Translations under genes and position numbers: made by a program
In this document: positions 36,633 through 38,323 of the stretch, piece by piece
How positions within the stretch are numbered: position 1 is the first letter of the stretch
Layout of the letters: each line of letters opens with the position of its first letter
DNA from: a virus
Direction: 5' to 3' (one strand)
DNA length: 38,323 nucleotides
IMG/VR virus record: IMGVR_UViG_3300044952_000744
Coordinates: 1-38,323 of that record
Notes under the pieces: generated by a model
Seen by the model: the letters and a program-made list of their open reading frames with translations, nothing else
Told to the model about the DNA's origin: nothing
The model's database searches: none

Positions 36633-38045
36633 ATGAAAAGAATTATATCAGAATCAGGGTTGAGAAATATCAACGCCTTAAAGAAAAGATATCAAAAAGC
36701 TGAGATTTATTTTCACCAAGACCTTGATGGGGTAACAACAGCGATTGCGATGAAAAAATACCTTGAAGACAACGGTATTGATGTTGTTGGTGCCCATATT
36801 ATACAATATGGTGATAAGGAGTTCTCGGTTAAAAAGAATGACGCTCAAGGGGATACAATGCCTGTTCTAGTAGATTTTGCTCATGGTAAACCAATGTTTG
36901 TGATTCACACAGACCATCACGATAAACAAGTTGGTGTTGAAAAGGGTACCTCCAAACAATTTAGAGGGGCTCGTTCAAATGTTGAGACTATTTCTCAAGT
37001 AGTTTCACCAACAGATTTATTCCCATCATCTGATATATTATTGATTAATACCGTGGATTCTGCGGATTATGCAAAACATGATATTACACCAAAAGAAGTG
37101 GTTAATTATATCTACAGAATAGATAAAGACTCTTCATTACAAAAGAATAAAATGTTATTAGGTTTAGTAATAAACAAATTACTTTTAGCTTTTAAAAACA
37201 AACCAGGATTTTTAGAAGGATTGGTTATGGATTCTGAACCTTCTTTATTGTCTATACTAAATAACATTAGAGCTTGGATGACAAAAACAAATGCCGCCAA
37301 ACCTGAAGACTTACAAAAAAATGCACAAGATTATGCAGACAAAATGGCAGACTATCCAACAGTGTCTGATAACATTATTTTTCAATACGGTGGGGGTAGT
37401 ATGTTTAAGCCTGGGTCTTACGACAGATATACACCATTCAGAAATAATCCTGAGGCGGATTTTCTTATCATGGCTTGGCCGATGGGTCTTGTTCAAGCAT
37501 CTTGTAATCCGTTTAAAAAAGAAAGAGAACTTAAAGGGGTTAATCTTGGGGAGATAGCTCAAGAAGTTTTGGTTAGATGGGAATCTCAATTAAAGGATAG
37601 GAAAATTCCTTTGTCAACTATGAAATGGGTTAGTGAAACAAGTGCTGGACCTGAAAGTGTTGGTTTTACTTTTAAAGACTTTGACGCTCTTTACGGTGGA
37701 AAATTTGTATTCATGGACGGTGGAGAAGAAGCCTTAGGAAAAATTGAAAGAATGATGGAAAAACCATTCAATGAATTATCTGAACAAGAACTTGAATTGA
37801 TGGATAAAATTGGTATTAATGCTTGGGATTTAATTCAGTCTAATTCTGGTGGTCACAAATGTATTACCAATATCTCAGGACTTAATTATTTAGGTAGAGG
37901 TAAAAGACCACCACAAGGTAAGTATAAGTATGATTCTGAGAAAGATGATTCACCATCAGTTAAGTTTACAAAAATGATTGCTACTGAATTTCAAAAAGTA
38001 TTAAAGAAAAAAATTGAGGAGTCTAAAAATTCTTCGGAGGATTAA
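36633..38045 (+). CDS. Tag-bearing DHH/DHHA1 phosphoesterase
   Basis: A 470-residue protein with the DHH superfamily motifs. AEIYFHQDLDGVTTAIAMKK supplies Asp30 and Asp32, VLVDFAHGKPM gives another Asp, and VIHTDHHDKQ holds Asp94-His95-His96. INTVDSADYAKHD adds the next metal ligand. Near the C terminus SNSGGHKCITNISG contains Gly406-Gly407-His408, the DHHA1 substrate-binding signature. Family members degrade short nucleotides, nucleoside bisphosphates or single-stranded DNA (NrnA, RecJ). The start MKRIISESGLRN is tag-like (Ile-Ser-Glu). It follows the peptidoglycan-binding gene by 3 bases. A virion-delivered nuclease or nucleotidase is the inference. Confidence 0.75.
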   Translation: MKRIISESGLRNINALKKRYQKAEIYFHQDLDGVTTAIAMKKYLEDNGIDVVGAHIIQYGDKEFSVKKNDAQGDTMPVLVDFAHGKPMFVIHTDHHDKQVGVEKGTSKQFRGARSNVETISQVVSPTDLFPSSDILLINTVDSADYAKHDITPKEVVNYIYRIDKDSSLQKNKMLLGLVINKLLLAFKNKPGFLEGLVMDSEPSLLSILNNIRAWMTKTNAAKPEDLQKNAQDYADKMADYPTVSDNIIFQYGGGSMFKPGSYDRYTPFRNNPEADFLIMAWPMGLVQASCNPFKKERELKGVNLGEIAQEVLVRWESQLKDRKIPLSTMKWVSETSAGPESVGFTFKDFDALYGGKFVFMDGGEEALGKIERMMEKPFNELSEQELELMDKIGINAWDLIQSNSGGHKCITNISGLNYLGRGKRPPQGKYKYDSEKDDSPSVKFTKMIATEFQKVLKKKIEESKNSSED

Positions 38046-38323
38046 GATAAGTCGTAAGTGATACTATCACCCGGTTGAATGTTGAGGATTTCACAAGAAC
38101 CACCCTCAAGTTCTAATACAATATTACCGTTTCCACAATAGGAAGGACAATCAAATTCATTATTACATGGAGGACAATCGTGATGTATATTTACAATCAC
38201 ATTGTTCTTTATAATGATTATGTCTAATGGAATTACACAACCCTTCATCCAAAAACATTGTTTCTTACCATCCATTAAGAATAACAATCCATTAAAAGTT
38301 CCATCAAATGCTTTACCCATCAT
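38042..38323 (-). CDS. DUF192 family protein (probably cut by window edge)
   Basis: The reverse frame runs from the last base of the window with MMGKAFDGTFNGLLFLMDGK. The motif LFLMDGKKQCFWMKGCVIPL followed by DIIIIKNNVI matches DUF192, where a Trp-Met-x-x-C/T-x-I-P-L-D-I core is conserved. Two ATGs stand at the very edge (38318-38323), but the family usually has a longer N-terminal part, so the gene probably continues outside. A four-Cys region (CPPCNNEFDCPSYCGNGNIV) is inserted, perhaps binding metal. The function of DUF192 is not known. It converges with the DHH gene, overlapping by 4 bases. Confidence 0.7.
   Translation of the reverse strand: MMGKAFDGTFNGLLFLMDGKKQCFWMKGCVIPLDIIIIKNNVIVNIHHDCPPCNNEFDCPSYCGNGNIVLELEGGSCEILNIQPGDSITYDLS

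Noticed and set aside
1-38323. tRNA genes, rRNA genes or a CRISPR array
   Set aside because: No cloverleaf-like segments with T-loop signatures and no regularly spaced repeats were noticed; nearly all DNA is covered by protein genes. A tRNA scanning program would be the decisive check.

Overview
The window reads as one segment of a large, tailed, T4-like bacteriophage genome that infects a member of the Bacteroidota, probably a flavobacterium. The phage assignment rests on tightly packed, often overlapping genes, no host metabolic operons, SbcC/SbcD-like recombination nuclease genes, a primase, a RuvC-like resolvase, an amidase with membrane lysis partners, two DNA methyltransferases, a GIY-YIG homing endonuclease and large virion-type proteins. 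The host assignment rests on four things: TAnnTTTG (-7) boxes, several with a TTG 19-21 bases upstream; a sigma factor closely resembling the compact Bacteroidota RpoD; an Hc1-type histone-like protein; and a C-terminal DUF6576-like tail typical of Bacteroidota proteins. The DNA is strongly AT-rich and most genes lack a clear Shine-Dalgarno site, which also fits.

Layout. 1-2790: end of a virion protein gene and a 737-residue virion protein. 2869-11131: replication/recombination block (RuvC-like resolvase, DnaG-type primase, RecB/Cas4-like nuclease, zinc ribbon, SbcD-like, a KEV-rich coiled coil, small unknowns, SbcC-like), closed by a terminator. 11196-13060: candidate nuclease, DUF6576-tailed protein and sigma factor, closed by a terminator. 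13130-15982: membrane proteins, amidase and an overlapping spanin-like pair, a probable lysis region. 15969-18404: probable virion or prohead-associated proteins. 18444-20162: small genes including the histone-like protein. 20137-22838: a reverse-strand gene, DnaJ, a small reverse-strand membrane gene and a Dam-like methyltransferase. 22883-27242: a WCTS/LRR protein, a UVR-motif protein, a PcfJ-like protein, thioredoxin and glutaredoxin. 27239-29894: a reverse-strand block of unknown genes ending in a homing endonuclease. 29977-35135: a WCTA protein followed by small genes, DUF3310, an APS-kinase-like enzyme, an HxGH nucleotidyltransferase and an SPPY methyltransferase, closed by a terminator. 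35194-38045: three consecutive proteins with tag-like N termini (pre-toxin-like, peptidoglycan-binding, DHH/DHHA1 phosphoesterase), then a reverse-strand DUF192 gene cut by the window edge.

How it may work together (inference). Two promoter styles are visible. Host-like TAnnTTTG boxes precede replication and accessory genes, and in three or four cases sit exactly 4 bases before the ATG, implying leaderless mRNAs. A different motif, ATATTTATTAA, precedes virion-type genes and is a candidate late promoter element. Seven otherwise unrelated proteins begin with a short basic or amphipathic stretch ending in a hydrophobic-x-Glu site, as in the capsid-targeting sequences that the T4 prohead protease removes. 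If correct, this phage packages a set of cargo proteins (DHH nuclease, peptidoglycan-binding protein, pre-toxin-like protein, two WCT-domain proteins) inside its head. That is the most interesting hypothesis in the window. No prohead protease, capsid, portal or terminase gene is visible here to confirm it.
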